Source: a virus. Taken from it: a stretch of DNA of 64,000 bases. The DNA is taken from positions 186,001 to 250,000 of the IMG/VR virus record IMGVR_UViG_3300027759_006101; one strand, given 5' to 3'. Within the stretch, counting starts at the first letter, position 1. Each line of letters begins with the position of its first letter. The position numbers were made by a program, and so were the translations under genes. Positions 32,708 through 40,895 of this stretch are shown here, piece by piece. The notes under the pieces were generated by a model, which was given only the letters and a program-made list of their open reading frames with translations, searched no databases and was not told the DNA's origin.

Positions 32708-33338
32708 GTACCTTCCAGAGAGTGTCAAAATTAAGATTGGCAAGAATATTTTTGACGCTGATGTAGATGTTCTTATTGCGTCTATGACTCATCAAGTAAT
32801 CCATAAAAATAACAGTCTTTATAATTCTGAAGATTTTGGCTTAGTTTTTGATATAACAAGAGCAGAAGTTACAAGTTTTCTTGAAAGCAATTATGATGAA
32901 GGTGCAGAATATTTTGATTTATTTGAAGATTGGGTAAGTCTTTTTGATGAATATCAAAAGAATAAAAACAAATTGTTCTGCAAAGACTTAATTATAACTT
33001 TCCCGGACAAAACAAAATGGCAAGTTAGGATTTTAGATGTTTTATCTTTAAGAAATAAACTGTCGGGTGATGAAAACTCTGAAGTTGATTTAGGCGATGA
33101 ACTGCTATTGGATGATCAAAAACTTTTAGCTTGGATTGATGAAAATCTCTCTTGGGAAGAATTATCTGAATATGCTGAATTCCTCAAAGAAACAAGACAA
33201 GAAAATACAAGAAAAAAGAATTTTCAGAAAGCAAAAAAAGAAATTAAACAATGGTCTAAGCAATTATCGATATTTGATTTTATCCAAGTTGGTGATATGA
33301 TAATTAGTGAAGATGAAGATGATGACGACGAAGATTGA
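32685..33338 (+). CDS. Hypothetical acidic protein
   Basis: A 217-residue acidic protein. The middle has alternating helices (AEYFDLFEDWVSLFDEYQKN) and the C-terminus is a Lys-rich helix followed by an Asp/Glu run (ISEDEDDDDED). It overlaps the HhH gene by 32 nt. The function is unknown. It belongs to the plus-strand repair/regulation block 31190-34951. Confidence 0.6.
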   Translation: MKTVQKDKYLPESVKIKIGKNIFDADVDVLIASMTHQVIHKNNSLYNSEDFGLVFDITRAEVTSFLESNYDEGAEYFDLFEDWVSLFDEYQKNKNKLFCKDLIITFPDKTKWQVRILDVLSLRNKLSGDENSEVDLGDELLLDDQKLLAWIDENLSWEELSEYAEFLKETRQENTRKKNFQKAKKEIKQWSKQLSIFDFIQVGDMIISEDEDDDDED

Positions 33339-33948
33339 CCCTTACAAGATAACTAATTATAACAGGACAGAGGAAGAGCTTCAGCTTTTCCTCTTGTTTT
33401 GCATTGTAGTGGCTGGAAAAACTGCATATATACAAGCAGAGAAACTTGAACAATTTTTAATTTCTGTAAACAAAAGATTGTTAATGCCAGAAAATGTAAA
33501 GCCATTTCAAACAATTAAAAGCGCAGAACAACACGGTATTTTGTTTGAAGAAATTAAATTAGCAAAACTAGGTCAATACAAAAAAATCTTTTCTGGATTC
33601 AAATATATTTCTGAACGTGAATATAACTTGAACAGAATGACACCAAAAATACTAGAAGAAATTCCTGGTGTTGGAATGAAAACAAGTAGATTTTTCCTAT
33701 TGCATTCAGACACATTTTATAAGGACAAAATTGCAATATTAGATACTCATATTTTAAAGTTTATAAAAGAAAACATTGATGATAGAGCGCCTAAATCTAC
33801 TCCTGTAATCCCATTGACCTATAGATACTGGGAAGATATGTTTTTAAATTGGTGTGCAAAGAATAATAAAAATGTTGCAGATTTTGATTTAGAAGTTTGG
33901 AAGAGTTTTGCGAGAACAAAAAAAGAAGTTGTTGCATCTAATAGCTGA
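33307..33948 (+). CDS. HhH-GPD DNA glycosylase-like protein
   Basis: About 213 residues. MTPKILEEIPGVGMKTSRFF contains the helix-hairpin-helix P-G-V-G-x-K, and IAILDTHILKFI contains the L-D-x-H catalytic Asp, as in endonuclease III and MutY. No Fe-S cysteine loop is visible. A start a few codons in (33319 or 33322) is likely because the first Met codons lie within the acidic tail of the preceding gene. It is the second such protein in the window. Confidence 0.65.
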   Translation: MKMKMMTTKIDPYKITNYNRTEEELQLFLLFCIVVAGKTAYIQAEKLEQFLISVNKRLLMPENVKPFQTIKSAEQHGILFEEIKLAKLGQYKKIFSGFKYISEREYNLNRMTPKILEEIPGVGMKTSRFFLLHSDTFYKDKIAILDTHILKFIKENIDDRAPKSTPVIPLTYRYWEDMFLNWCAKNNKNVADFDLEVWKSFARTKKEVVASNS

Positions 33949-33957
33949 GGGCAAACA

Positions 33958-34527
33958 ATGATAGCTATTGATAAGCGGAAAGAAGAAAAAGTTTTACGTG
34001 ATTTTGAAAAGTTGATATTCAAATTAGCTAACAAACAATATCTTCGCTACAACAAGAAATATCCTTTAGAAGATGTTTTGCAAGAAGCTAAAATAAGTGC
34101 AATAAGAGCCTTTAGGAATTATGATCCTAGCAAAAACACAAAGCTCATTACTCATCTTTACAATTATATCAATTTTTACTTAAGCCACTATTTTAGAAGC
34201 GACACTGGATTGATCAAAATTCCATCAAGAGTTTTAGACAATAAAGAAAAGATTAAGCCAGAAATAGTTCAAAATGATTTTCTTTATGACAATTCCACAG
34301 AAAATCATCCTTTTGAAGATATTAGTTCTTATGAAAATAAAATATTATTAGACAATATGCTTTGTCAATTAAATAAAAAAGAAAAAGAAATTTTGAGCTT
34401 AATTTATTTGCAAGGTTTTACTTACGATGAAGTAGCTATTATGTACAATGTAAGTAGACAGGCAATTAACAACACTGCAAATAAAAGTTTAAAAAAATTA
34501 CGAGAAAAAATGTCTGTGTCAAATTAG
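33958..34527 (+). CDS. Sigma-70 family factor
   Basis: A 189-residue protein. Region 2 shows PLEDVLQEAKISAIRAFRNY then YNYINFYLSHYFRSD. Region 4 shows LSLIYLQGFTYDEVAIMYNV then SRQAINNTANKSLKKLREKM, a helix-turn-helix. A linker with acidic residues replaces region 3. With the factor at 17372 there are two divergent sigma factors in 17 kb, suggesting separate gene classes. GAGGG precedes the start. Confidence 0.85.
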   Translation: MIAIDKRKEEKVLRDFEKLIFKLANKQYLRYNKKYPLEDVLQEAKISAIRAFRNYDPSKNTKLITHLYNYINFYLSHYFRSDTGLIKIPSRVLDNKEKIKPEIVQNDFLYDNSTENHPFEDISSYENKILLDNMLCQLNKKEKEILSLIYLQGFTYDEVAIMYNVSRQAINNTANKSLKKLREKMSVSN

Positions 34528-34534
34528 GCTTGAA

Positions 34535-34951
34535 ATGTTAAAAAATAGCTATCTTTATCAATCTTTTATAAATGCATACGGATATGAAGTTCAGGCAAAA
34601 TATTGTTTTGAATCTGAGCTAGTTGAAATTCCAAACACTGAAATGTATTTGGAAGTAGATTCTGGGATGTGGGTAATTTATTCAGAAGATACAGACAGTA
34701 TTGATATGATATTGCACGAAGATTTTATAGTTAATTATAATCCAGTTGACAAAATTGCAACAAATTATTTAGAATTTGTAGTAGATTCAATTAGTTCTGA
34801 TTATTCTCCGGTTACAAGTAATCTTGACGAAGTACTTATAGAAACTGTTGAAGAGTTTGTAGAAAAAGAAATCAGCTTAAGTTTCTTAGAGAGACTTAAG
34901 CTGATTTGGAAGATTATTTTGGGAAAGAAAATTTATATTTCTAAATATTAA
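34535..34951 (+). CDS. Hypothetical acidic protein
   Basis: A 138-residue acidic protein, with MWVIYSEDTDSIDMILHEDF mid-way and a hydrophobic/basic C-terminal helix (LSFLERLKLIWKIILGKKIY). It lies 7 nt after the sigma gene, so it may be an accessory or anti-sigma factor, but there is no direct support. Its last part carries a perfect 13-bp inverted repeat. Confidence 0.6.
   Translation: MLKNSYLYQSFINAYGYEVQAKYCFESELVEIPNTEMYLEVDSGMWVIYSEDTDSIDMILHEDFIVNYNPVDKIATNYLEFVVDSISSDYSPVTSNLDEVLIETVEEFVEKEISLSFLERLKLIWKIILGKKIYISKY
34869..34907. repeat. Perfect 13-bp inverted repeat inside a gene end
   Basis: AAATCAGCTTAAG (34869-34881) and CTTAAGCTGATTT (34895-34907) flank a 13-nt loop. They lie within the last codons of the gene at 34535. 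No T-run follows. Confidence 0.6.
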
Positions 34952-35550
34952 ATTTCGCTTGGTTCTTCTTCCATATCTTCTGGCATTTCTTCATCTTGAG
35001 CACTCATCATTTGGCTTAAGATTTCGTAAGCTGCAGTAATAACATCTTTATCCTTTTGTTTTTCTTCTTCTGGCAATTCAGAATAAGGTACGCCTAAAGG
35101 ACCATCTTTTGCCCAAGAGTTTCTTGACAACCATTGCTCGTGAACTTCAGAAGCAAGACCATCAATATTGCCCATTGCATTATCCATATTTTCAGCTACT
35201 AAACTAATAGCTGATTCTGCTTGAGCTTTATTTTCTGCTTGCCATTTTGGTGGTAAGTCAGTGTAAGATGTATTCAAGATATCAACTTGCCCACCCATAC
35301 CGTCATCTTTCATTCTGGTTGGATTTTCATTACCTTTGGCTGATTCTCCAGCTCTGTAGCCTGATGCCCAATTCTCGTGTAATTTTGAAGCTAACATACT
35401 TACAGCTTTTTCTAAACCACCCGAAAGCATAGACAAACCAATGCCCATAGAGACCTTAACGAATCTTTGTCTCTTCTCAGCTTTTGGAAAAAGTTTTTTT
35501 ACTTCGATGACATTTCCAGCAAATCTAATCATTTTTTTATTCCTTTTCAA
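34948..35550 (-). CDS. Protein with two RyR (ryanodine-receptor) domains
   Basis: A 200-residue protein. Two similar units are visible: LASKLHENWASGYRAGESAK (then LPPKWQAENKAQAESAISLV) and LASEVHEQWLSRNSWAKDGP (then YSELPEEEKQKDKDVITAAY). The V-H-x-x-W and Y-x-x-L-P-x-x-x-K-x-x-D pattern is that of the RyR domain, found in phages as well as in ryanodine receptors. Residues 28-34 read RFVKVSM, the tag-like processing motif. The C-terminus is acidic. The function in phages is not established. Confidence 0.7.
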   Translation of the reverse strand: MKRNKKMIRFAGNVIEVKKLFPKAEKRQRFVKVSMGIGLSMLSGGLEKAVSMLASKLHENWASGYRAGESAKGNENPTRMKDDGMGGQVDILNTSYTDLPPKWQAENKAQAESAISLVAENMDNAMGNIDGLASEVHEQWLSRNSWAKDGPLGVPYSELPEEEKQKDKDVITAAYEILSQMMSAQDEEMPEDMEEEPSEI

Positions 35551-35843
35551 AAAGATAAATTTTTTATATCTTCAACTCTTAAATTTTTCAAGTCTAAAGA
35601 GCCATATACCAAACCATTTTTTTGCCAAAATTGAGTATTGTGTAAATGCATAAAAACATAATACAAATATCCAGGATCCAAAACATTTAGTGAATCTTCT
35701 TTAACTTTTATTCCTATTTTTTTAGCTATATTTTCAGAATCTTTTGTAGGTTGGCCCAAACTTTTTTCTGAACCTCTTGCGTAAATCCAAAAATCTGCTT
35801 CAGACAAACCATATTTTACAATACAATAATCATCTAATTTCAT
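35547..35843 (-). CDS. Hypothetical protein
   Basis: A 98-residue protein, MKLDDYCIVKYGLSEADFWI, then GSEKSLGQPTKDSENIAKKI. It has a YLYYVFMHLHN hydrophobic patch. No family is recognised. Four-nt overlaps with both neighbours show tight coupling in the 34948-44958 operon. Confidence 0.6.
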   Translation of the reverse strand: MKLDDYCIVKYGLSEADFWIYARGSEKSLGQPTKDSENIAKKIGIKVKEDSLNVLDPGYLYYVFMHLHNTQFWQKNGLVYGSLDLKNLRVEDIKNLSF

Positions 35844-36631
35844 TTCATTCTTTTTTCTAAAACTTCTCTGACTACGCCAGATACATCACCAGAATTGAAT
35901 GGATTGATATTGTTTTTACGTAACAATAATGCAATTTCTGCCATTTTTGCGTCTTGGCTTTTGACTGCTTTTTCATATAGATTATTTCTTGCTTTAACTG
36001 CAAATCTGATATACCTAAGATATTCTCTTTCAGTCATTTCATCTTGATTTGCATCTGGAAGTTTTTGCAAAATCTCAGGTGCTGAAGTGTCTTTGCCAGT
36101 AAATGGATCTCCTGGACCTGTTAAGCCTGGTTCTATCGAATCTGTTACAGACATTAAAGAGCCAACTGTTATAGCTCTAGTCATTTCCTGAACAATCGTA
36201 TCAATATCATTAAAGTATTTGCTGAGATCAGATGTTCTTTCTTCATCCTCTTCGCCCATCAATGCAACTTTTACAAATCTCGGGCTTTCATTGCTTGTAA
36301 CAATTCTAAACCTAGATGTATTAGAAACATTAGATTTTCCGCCAGCTTGTTCTGTATACTTTGTTACATTAGGCTTTTTATCTGGGTTTGGATCTCTTTC
36401 TTTCTTTCTCTTTTGACGAATTCTATTTTTTCTTTGTCTGTCAGATAAATTTTTAGCTTTGTTGGCAGGAGTACATACAGGCTTCTTACCTTTTGAAGTA
36501 TCTCCTCTTCCACAAGGTTCAAATCCCTTACCCTTTTTCTTTGGTCTTGATACATCCACCCACTTTTCTTTCTTAAACCAATCATCAAGTCCGCCGTGAT
36601 TTTTACATTCAACAATTCGCTTAATTTCCAT
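35840..36631 (-). CDS. DUF5872-type basic protein with internal processing-like motif
   Basis: A 263-residue protein. Residues 13-75 (EKWVDVSRPKKKGKGFEPCG, then KKPVCTPANKAKNLSDRQRK) match the DUF5872 pattern, a Cys-containing basic module found in phages and large DNA viruses. At about residue 117 RFVKVALMGEED resembles the end of the N-terminal segments elsewhere, so cleavage between the halves is conceivable. The C-terminal half is helical. A virion or DNA-binding role is an inference. Confidence 0.6.
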   Translation of the reverse strand: MEIKRIVECKNHGGLDDWFKKEKWVDVSRPKKKGKGFEPCGRGDTSKGKKPVCTPANKAKNLSDRQRKNRIRQKRKKERDPNPDKKPNVTKYTEQAGGKSNVSNTSRFRIVTSNESPRFVKVALMGEEDEERTSDLSKYFNDIDTIVQEMTRAITVGSLMSVTDSIEPGLTGPGDPFTGKDTSAPEILQKLPDANQDEMTEREYLRYIRFAVKARNNLYEKAVKSQDAKMAEIALLLRKNNINPFNSGDVSGVVREVLEKRMK

Positions 36632-36632
36632 T

Positions 36633-37055
36633 TTAATCGTCAGCTCTTTTAATAAATCTTGTTTTCTTACTTGGATTATTATGTAAAGTTTCTAAGTGAT
36701 GTTTTGGAATCATATTCATAACTTCGACATGATTTTTGTCTTCATTATAAAAAATTAAGTGATCGTCATCTACTGCAGCTGGACTGTGCATCATATCGTC
36801 AGAAGTTTCTTCTCTAAAATCACTTATAGTTTCAGTATCTTCCCAATGTCCATCTTTATCCACTTCATAAGAATCAGCGTCAAATTCATCTAGAGCTTGA
36901 TTAAGATTCATAGGAAATTTCACATTATAATCTTTATCAAACTCTGAGGCTTGTTTCATAAAAAGATTATGAACTACGTTTGCTTCAATTATGTTGCCTT
37001 CGTTTTCTAACTTCTCAACTAATGATGATAAAAATCTTAATTTATTCGTATCCAT
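36633..37055 (-). CDS. Tagged hypothetical protein
   Basis: A 140-residue protein. The N-terminal segment (LSSLVEKLENEGNIIEANVV, then HNLFMKQASEF) is followed by an acidic, Asp/His-rich body. No fold is recognised. Its start is coupled to the small upstream gene by a TAATG junction. Confidence 0.6.
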   Translation of the reverse strand: MDTNKLRFLSSLVEKLENEGNIIEANVVHNLFMKQASEFDKDYNVKFPMNLNQALDEFDADSYEVDKDGHWEDTETISDFREETSDDMMHSPAAVDDDHLIFYNEDKNHVEVMNMIPKHHLETLHNNPSKKTRFIKRADD

Positions 37056-37222
37056 TATTTGCTCTTATAGATTGCTTTTGATACTTTGATAAAAACTTTA
37101 TGCAATGCTTCAACTTCTTTGGTCATTTCTGGATCTTTTTCAAGTTCAGCAATGACATCGTTGATTGCTTTAAGTGGATTTGATTGTGCTTTTTTATCTT
37201 CAACAATATTTTTTTCTTCCAT
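37055..37222 (-). CDS. Small helical protein (55 aa)
   Basis: A 55-residue frame reading MEEKNIVEDKKAQSNPLKAI, then an acidic helix, then LHKVFIKVSKAIYKSK. The F-I-K-V-S element matches the ends of the N-terminal segments (F-M-K-V-A, F-V-K-V-S). Stop and next start overlap as TAATG, and the gene lies 4 nt from the gene above. Coupling on both sides makes it likely to be real. Confidence 0.55.
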   Translation of the reverse strand: MEEKNIVEDKKAQSNPLKAINDVIAELEKDPEMTKEVEALHKVFIKVSKAIYKSK

Positions 37223-37226
37223 ATAT

Positions 37227-38087
37227 TTATCCTATATTGATATTAATATTTGCAGCTTTACTCTCAAAAGAACCATTAGAAGCTTTATATGTAAATGAGT
37301 CAGTGCCAATTACATCTTGATTAGGAGTGTATGTAAATACATCTCCAGACTGACTTACAGAACCATTAGCTGGATTACTTGAAACAGAATATGTCAATGC
37401 TAAATCATTAGGGTCTGTTGCGCTAAATGGTAAAACTACTGCAACGTTCATTCCAGTTGTTAATGAAAAAGACGATGCGCTTGGAATTTGAGTAGGAACT
37501 GCAATTGTAACAATCGCTGTATTACCCACAATTCCATTGTCGTTTGTAGCAGTGTAAGAAAATGAATCTTGACCGGCGAAACCAGCATCAGGAGTGTATG
37601 TAAAAACTGGGCTTGATAATGTTCCAGCTCCAAAATCAACATTTGCCATTTCGATAGTGACTGAACCATTTGCTGGTTGGTCTACAATTGAAAACGTAAA
37701 AGGAACATTGTATGGGTCATATGCACCGATTGTAATTGCTACAGGAGTTTCCATTTCAGTTGTTACAGAAGCATCTTGACATTTTGGGTTTTGCACTGGA
37801 TCATCATAAATCATCACAGCGTTTGCCCATTCTGACCTTTGCATCAATGCACTGTAAATACAAACTCTAAAATCATATGAAACAGATGCATCAATATCAT
37901 AAAGAGACATTCTAGTAGTTCTTCTCTCCATAATTGATTTACCATCAAGTTTGGCTTGTCTGTCTAAATACAAATCCATAGAGGCGTTGACAAATGGATT
38001 TTCGTTACAGATAACTTCAACGTAGCCTAAATACCAATAATTTCCTGACACACCTGTTGATAGAGATGTGTTGAGTTCAAATGCCAT
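37227..38087 (-). CDS. Virion protein with two cadherin/Big-like domains
   Basis: A 286-residue protein. A unique N-terminal domain (about 1-105) is followed by two immunoglobulin-like repeats, each ending in VFTYTPDAGFAGQDSFSYTA and VFTYTPNQDVIGTDSFTYKA respectively. The F-T-Y-T-P-x5-G-x-D-S-F-x-Y signature is that of cadherin-like Big_9 repeats, common in phage surface and tail proteins that touch cell-surface glycans. It is adjacent to tagged genes. Confidence 0.75.
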   Translation of the reverse strand: MAFELNTSLSTGVSGNYWYLGYVEVICNENPFVNASMDLYLDRQAKLDGKSIMERRTTRMSLYDIDASVSYDFRVCIYSALMQRSEWANAVMIYDDPVQNPKCQDASVTTEMETPVAITIGAYDPYNVPFTFSIVDQPANGSVTIEMANVDFGAGTLSSPVFTYTPDAGFAGQDSFSYTATNDNGIVGNTAIVTIAVPTQIPSASSFSLTTGMNVAVVLPFSATDPNDLALTYSVSSNPANGSVSQSGDVFTYTPNQDVIGTDSFTYKASNGSFESKAANININIG

Positions 38088-38369
38088 TTACTTTTCCTTT
38101 CTCCAAGTTCCACCTTTTGATTTATACTGTTTAGCAGCCCAGCCATTTGCATAAGCTGAAGGATATACATCAAATTTAGCTTTTGCTTGTGCTTTACAAC
38201 TTGACCATAAAGATGGATTGTTAGGAACGTTTTTTCCTGAACTTTTTTTCTTTTTCTTAGCAGAAACTTTCACAAAAACATCGTGAATTTCCGCTGCTAA
38301 ATCCTCTTTGCCATTATTTTCAAAAAAAGAAGCAATCTTGTGCAAACTATCGAGAATATTATTGTTCAT
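38088..38369 (-). CDS. Tagged small basic protein
   Basis: A 93-residue protein. The N-terminal segment is LHKIASFFENNGKEDLAAEI followed by HDVFVKVSA. After a Lys run it has PSLWSSCKAQAKAKFDVYPS, then AYANGWAAKQYKSKGGTW, a basic module often found in phage and large-virus virion proteins. It is probably a DNA-packaged or injected protein. It ends 1 nt before the start of the Big-domain gene. Confidence 0.65.
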   Translation of the reverse strand: MNNNILDSLHKIASFFENNGKEDLAAEIHDVFVKVSAKKKKKSSGKNVPNNPSLWSSCKAQAKAKFDVYPSAYANGWAAKQYKSKGGTWRKEK

Positions 38370-38436
38370 TTTTTTATCCCAAGAAAAAATTAATCTTACT
38401 TAGAATATTATAAATAATAGTTGTGAGTACCTGGAA

Positions 38437-38691
38437 ATGAATAACGAGAAAAATACAAACTGGCCTATTTTGATTGGCAATATTTTAATTTGGATGAACT
38501 TTGCAACTTGTGCTTGGGAGTTAAAAAAAACATTATTTGAAAAGGGAAATAATTCTTCTTATCAAATTCAATCAAGCAAAATTAAGATTGGTGGTTTAGA
38601 AAATAAAAATTCTAAAATAACTGTAGTAGAAGATAAAGAAAAAGTATATTTTTCTTACGATCCTTGTGAAAACCTAAAGAAGGAAAAATAA
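38437..38691 (+). CDS. Small membrane-anchored protein
   Basis: An 84-residue protein. A hydrophobic segment near the N-terminus (WPILIGNILIWMNFATCAWE) is followed by a hydrophilic Lys/Ser-rich tail. No signal-peptidase site is evident, so it is likely a membrane anchor. A second small membrane protein follows after 2 nt. The pair may be lysis or envelope proteins, but this is unproven. Confidence 0.55.
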   Translation: MNNEKNTNWPILIGNILIWMNFATCAWELKKTLFEKGNNSSYQIQSSKIKIGGLENKNSKITVVEDKEKVYFSYDPCENLKKEK

Positions 38692-38693
38692 TT

Positions 38694-38861
38694 ATGGATA
38701 TTTTATTTTTTTCAATAAATATAATTGGCTGCTTAGTATATTTTTTATTTTCATTCAAGTCTCATCAAAATAAACGTCAGGTTGAACAATTTTCAAATGA
38801 TGAGACTGAACTGCAAAAAATAGATAATAGATTATCTCAATTAGAAAAACAACTTAAGTAA
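38694..38861 (+). CDS. Small membrane protein with coiled-coil tail (55 aa)
   Basis: The frame reads MDILFFSINIIGCLVYFLFS, a transmembrane helix, then a basic turn and a heptad-like tail (LQKIDNRLSQLEKQLK). It starts 2 nt after the previous gene. Membrane anchor plus coiled-coil recalls spanin-type subunits or membrane tethers; no homology is claimed. Confidence 0.5.
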   Translation: MDILFFSINIIGCLVYFLFSFKSHQNKRQVEQFSNDETELQKIDNRLSQLEKQLK

Positions 38862-38862
38862 A

Positions 38863-39165
38863 TTAAAAATCTTGATCAATAAAATCTAGTAATTGATCTT
38901 TTGTCAACTTGCCAGGTTTTCTTGCGATCATTTCTCCATTGTTGAAGAGAATTGTTACTGGAATACTCTTGACATCAAAATCTTCAGCAATTTCAGGAGC
39001 AACTTGACAATCTACAGAAAAACATTTTACTTTGTCATTCTCTTCTGAAAACTCTTTATAGATTGGAGCATAAGCTTTGCAAGGTCCGCACCAAGATGCT
39101 TCGAACTTTACTAAGCATTTTCCATCACTGATACTGTCGTAAAAATTTGTTGAATCTAACTTCAT
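38863..39165 (-). CDS. trxA: Thioredoxin
   Basis: A 100-residue protein with the active-site WCGPC (C26, C29), the cis-Pro loop KSIPVTILF and GEMIARKPGKLT. It is a full-length thioredoxin that reduces disulfides, for example for ribonucleotide reductase. The adjacent genes are membrane proteins and an HNH nuclease, so its partner is not indicated. It is a single minus-strand gene. Confidence 0.9.
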   Translation of the reverse strand: MKLDSTNFYDSISDGKCLVKFEASWCGPCKAYAPIYKEFSEENDKVKCFSVDCQVAPEIAEDFDVKSIPVTILFNNGEMIARKPGKLTKDQLLDFIDQDF

Positions 39166-39191
39166 TTTTCTTTCCTAATATTTTTTCAATA

Positions 39192-39200
39192 TGGTATAAT
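39192..39200 (+). promoter_or_regulatory. Extended -10 TGGTATAAT
   Basis: It ends 10 nt before the ATG at 39211. No good -35 hexamer is found at the expected distance, consistent with an extended -10 promoter, and no ribosome-binding site is visible. Confidence 0.65.
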
Positions 39201-39210
39201 TTCATTTGAA

Positions 39211-39723
39211 ATGAACAGAATTTTACTGCTTAATTTAAACTACGAGCCATTATACGTTTGTTCCTTATCTAGAGCGATGAAATTGTTGATAATGGGCAAA
39301 GCTGAGACACTTCATTTCAAAGATGACACGTATTTTTTTACAGGAGCTGGACAACAATATCAAGTTCCTTCTGTTATTAGACTAAAATATAACATCAAGA
39401 AAAAAGGCAACCCAGTTTACAAAGTTAGTAGAATGGGAATTTTCAGTAGAGATAATTTCACTTGCCAATACTGCGGAATAAGAAAACAGAACTTAACTCT
39501 TGATCACGTACATCCTAGACACTTAGGAGGACAACACGTATGGGAGAATCTAGTTACTTGTTGTTCGGATTGTAATCATAAAAAAGGCGGAAAGAAGTTA
39601 GATCTTACTGGAATGAAATTGCTCTCCAAACCCAAAGTGCCCAGATATACCTTTAATTACTTGCTTAACAGGCCAATTGATAGAGAAGATGAGTATTGGT
39701 CTTATTACTTGACTGCATACTAA
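39211..39723 (+). CDS. HNH endonuclease
   Basis: A 170-residue protein. C85-x2-C88 and C118-x2-C121 form a zinc site. L-D-H (98-99) in LTLDHVHPRHLGG and N113 in WENLV complete the H-N-H active site. The N-terminal half (YEPLYVCSLSRAMKLLIMGK) matches the group of HNH proteins widely found in bacteria and phages. A stand-alone nuclease; homing or packaging-linked roles are possible. Confidence 0.85.
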   Translation: MNRILLLNLNYEPLYVCSLSRAMKLLIMGKAETLHFKDDTYFFTGAGQQYQVPSVIRLKYNIKKKGNPVYKVSRMGIFSRDNFTCQYCGIRKQNLTLDHVHPRHLGGQHVWENLVTCCSDCNHKKGGKKLDLTGMKLLSKPKVPRYTFNYLLNRPIDREDEYWSYYLTAY

Positions 39724-39749
39724 AAACGGAGGGTTTATCCCTCCGTTTT
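39723..39749. terminator. Bidirectional intrinsic terminator
   Basis: AAAACGGAGGG pairs with CCCTCCGTTTT (39739-39749) between convergent genes. Confidence 0.9.
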
Positions 39750-40895
39750 GTATTTTCCACCACTTCTTTTTCTTTTGCAATATTGTTTCTGAGAAAAGCC
39801 TTTTGGATTACTGCAATTAATGCTTCCTTTGTACTTTGTTGACCATCTCTTTTTCATTTTGCCAGTACGAGGAGCATTGTAATCTTTTTTTGCTTCTTTG
39901 AATTGATCAGATGTTTCTACTGGCTCTTTCATAAACTCTTCAAGAAATTTTTGAAAATTATCATAAATAATTTTGTATACATTTCTTCTCATTTGTTCAT
40001 TTTCAGTATGTTGCAAAATTTGTGATATTAAGTATTCACCTTGCCAACTTATATCCTTGAGTACATTAGATGCATTTAAACTCATCGGATCTTGAATAAC
40101 AAATTTTAAAGCTTTTATTATGGATTGCTTATCTAAGAAAGAATATTTTTCAGCAAACTTACTAAATACGGCTGGACTGAAAAAGTCATTTATGTCAGAA
40201 AGAAGTGTGCTGTATTCTTGAGGATGATTGACATTGTAATAAGATATAACGCTCTTTTCATCTTCACCAGTGGCCAATCTTTGGAACACTTCGTAAACTT
40301 GGTCTGGTCGCTTAATTAATGTATCAACAAATTTTGCTACTTGTTGTGCCTTTCTATCTGGAGGCAATCTCATAAATAAATCTTTTTCTTTAGTTGATAA
40401 AAAATCATATACCATCATAAGCATTAATTTATCTGGGCTATCTTTTAGTTTTTTAGTGTCAGGATCTACCAATTGTTCTTTGTATTTACTAAAATAATCA
40501 GCAGCCATATCAAGTATTAGATTGCTTATATAAGGTTTTCTAAAAGTGCGGCCTTTGTCTACTGAGTGTCTTAATTCGTGTTTGATTGATTGAGCCATAT
40601 CATCAATAGTGTCACCACGTTGCAAATCTCTTAATCCAACTTCTTTTGTTTTTGGATCAAATGTTGCTAAAGCTTTATCAGTTCTAATTGGTACAAATGA
40701 AGAAATGTAGTTTTGTAATTTTGATTTTGCTAAATTTTCATTTAATGTATGAAAATATATAATTCCAAAATTAGGACTTACACCAGATTGTAACAACGCT
40801 TCAAGTTCAGCGTCAAAGTCATAATCTTTGCCTTCATTTTCAGATATATACTTTTGTAAATCTATAGTGCCATAAGCAGCAAATTTATACCACAT
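39735..40895 (-). CDS. MWYK-start protein with HExxH zinc-protease motif
   Basis: A 386-residue protein beginning M-W-Y-K-F-A. IKHELRHSVDKG (H106-E-L-R-H110) is a zincin metal site, and the surrounding helix fits a metallopeptidase. The next ~200 residues are helical and unrecognised. The C-terminus is basic (RSGGKYK) with C-S-N-P-x8-C, a Cys-rich basic module. It is last in the MWYR operon. A capsid-maturation protease is one idea, though the motif may serve another function. Confidence 0.55.
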   Translation of the reverse strand: MWYKFAAYGTIDLQKYISENEGKDYDFDAELEALLQSGVSPNFGIIYFHTLNENLAKSKLQNYISSFVPIRTDKALATFDPKTKEVGLRDLQRGDTIDDMAQSIKHELRHSVDKGRTFRKPYISNLILDMAADYFSKYKEQLVDPDTKKLKDSPDKLMLMMVYDFLSTKEKDLFMRLPPDRKAQQVAKFVDTLIKRPDQVYEVFQRLATGEDEKSVISYYNVNHPQEYSTLLSDINDFFSPAVFSKFAEKYSFLDKQSIIKALKFVIQDPMSLNASNVLKDISWQGEYLISQILQHTENEQMRRNVYKIIYDNFQKFLEEFMKEPVETSDQFKEAKKDYNAPRTGKMKKRWSTKYKGSINCSNPKGFSQKQYCKRKRSGGKYKTEG

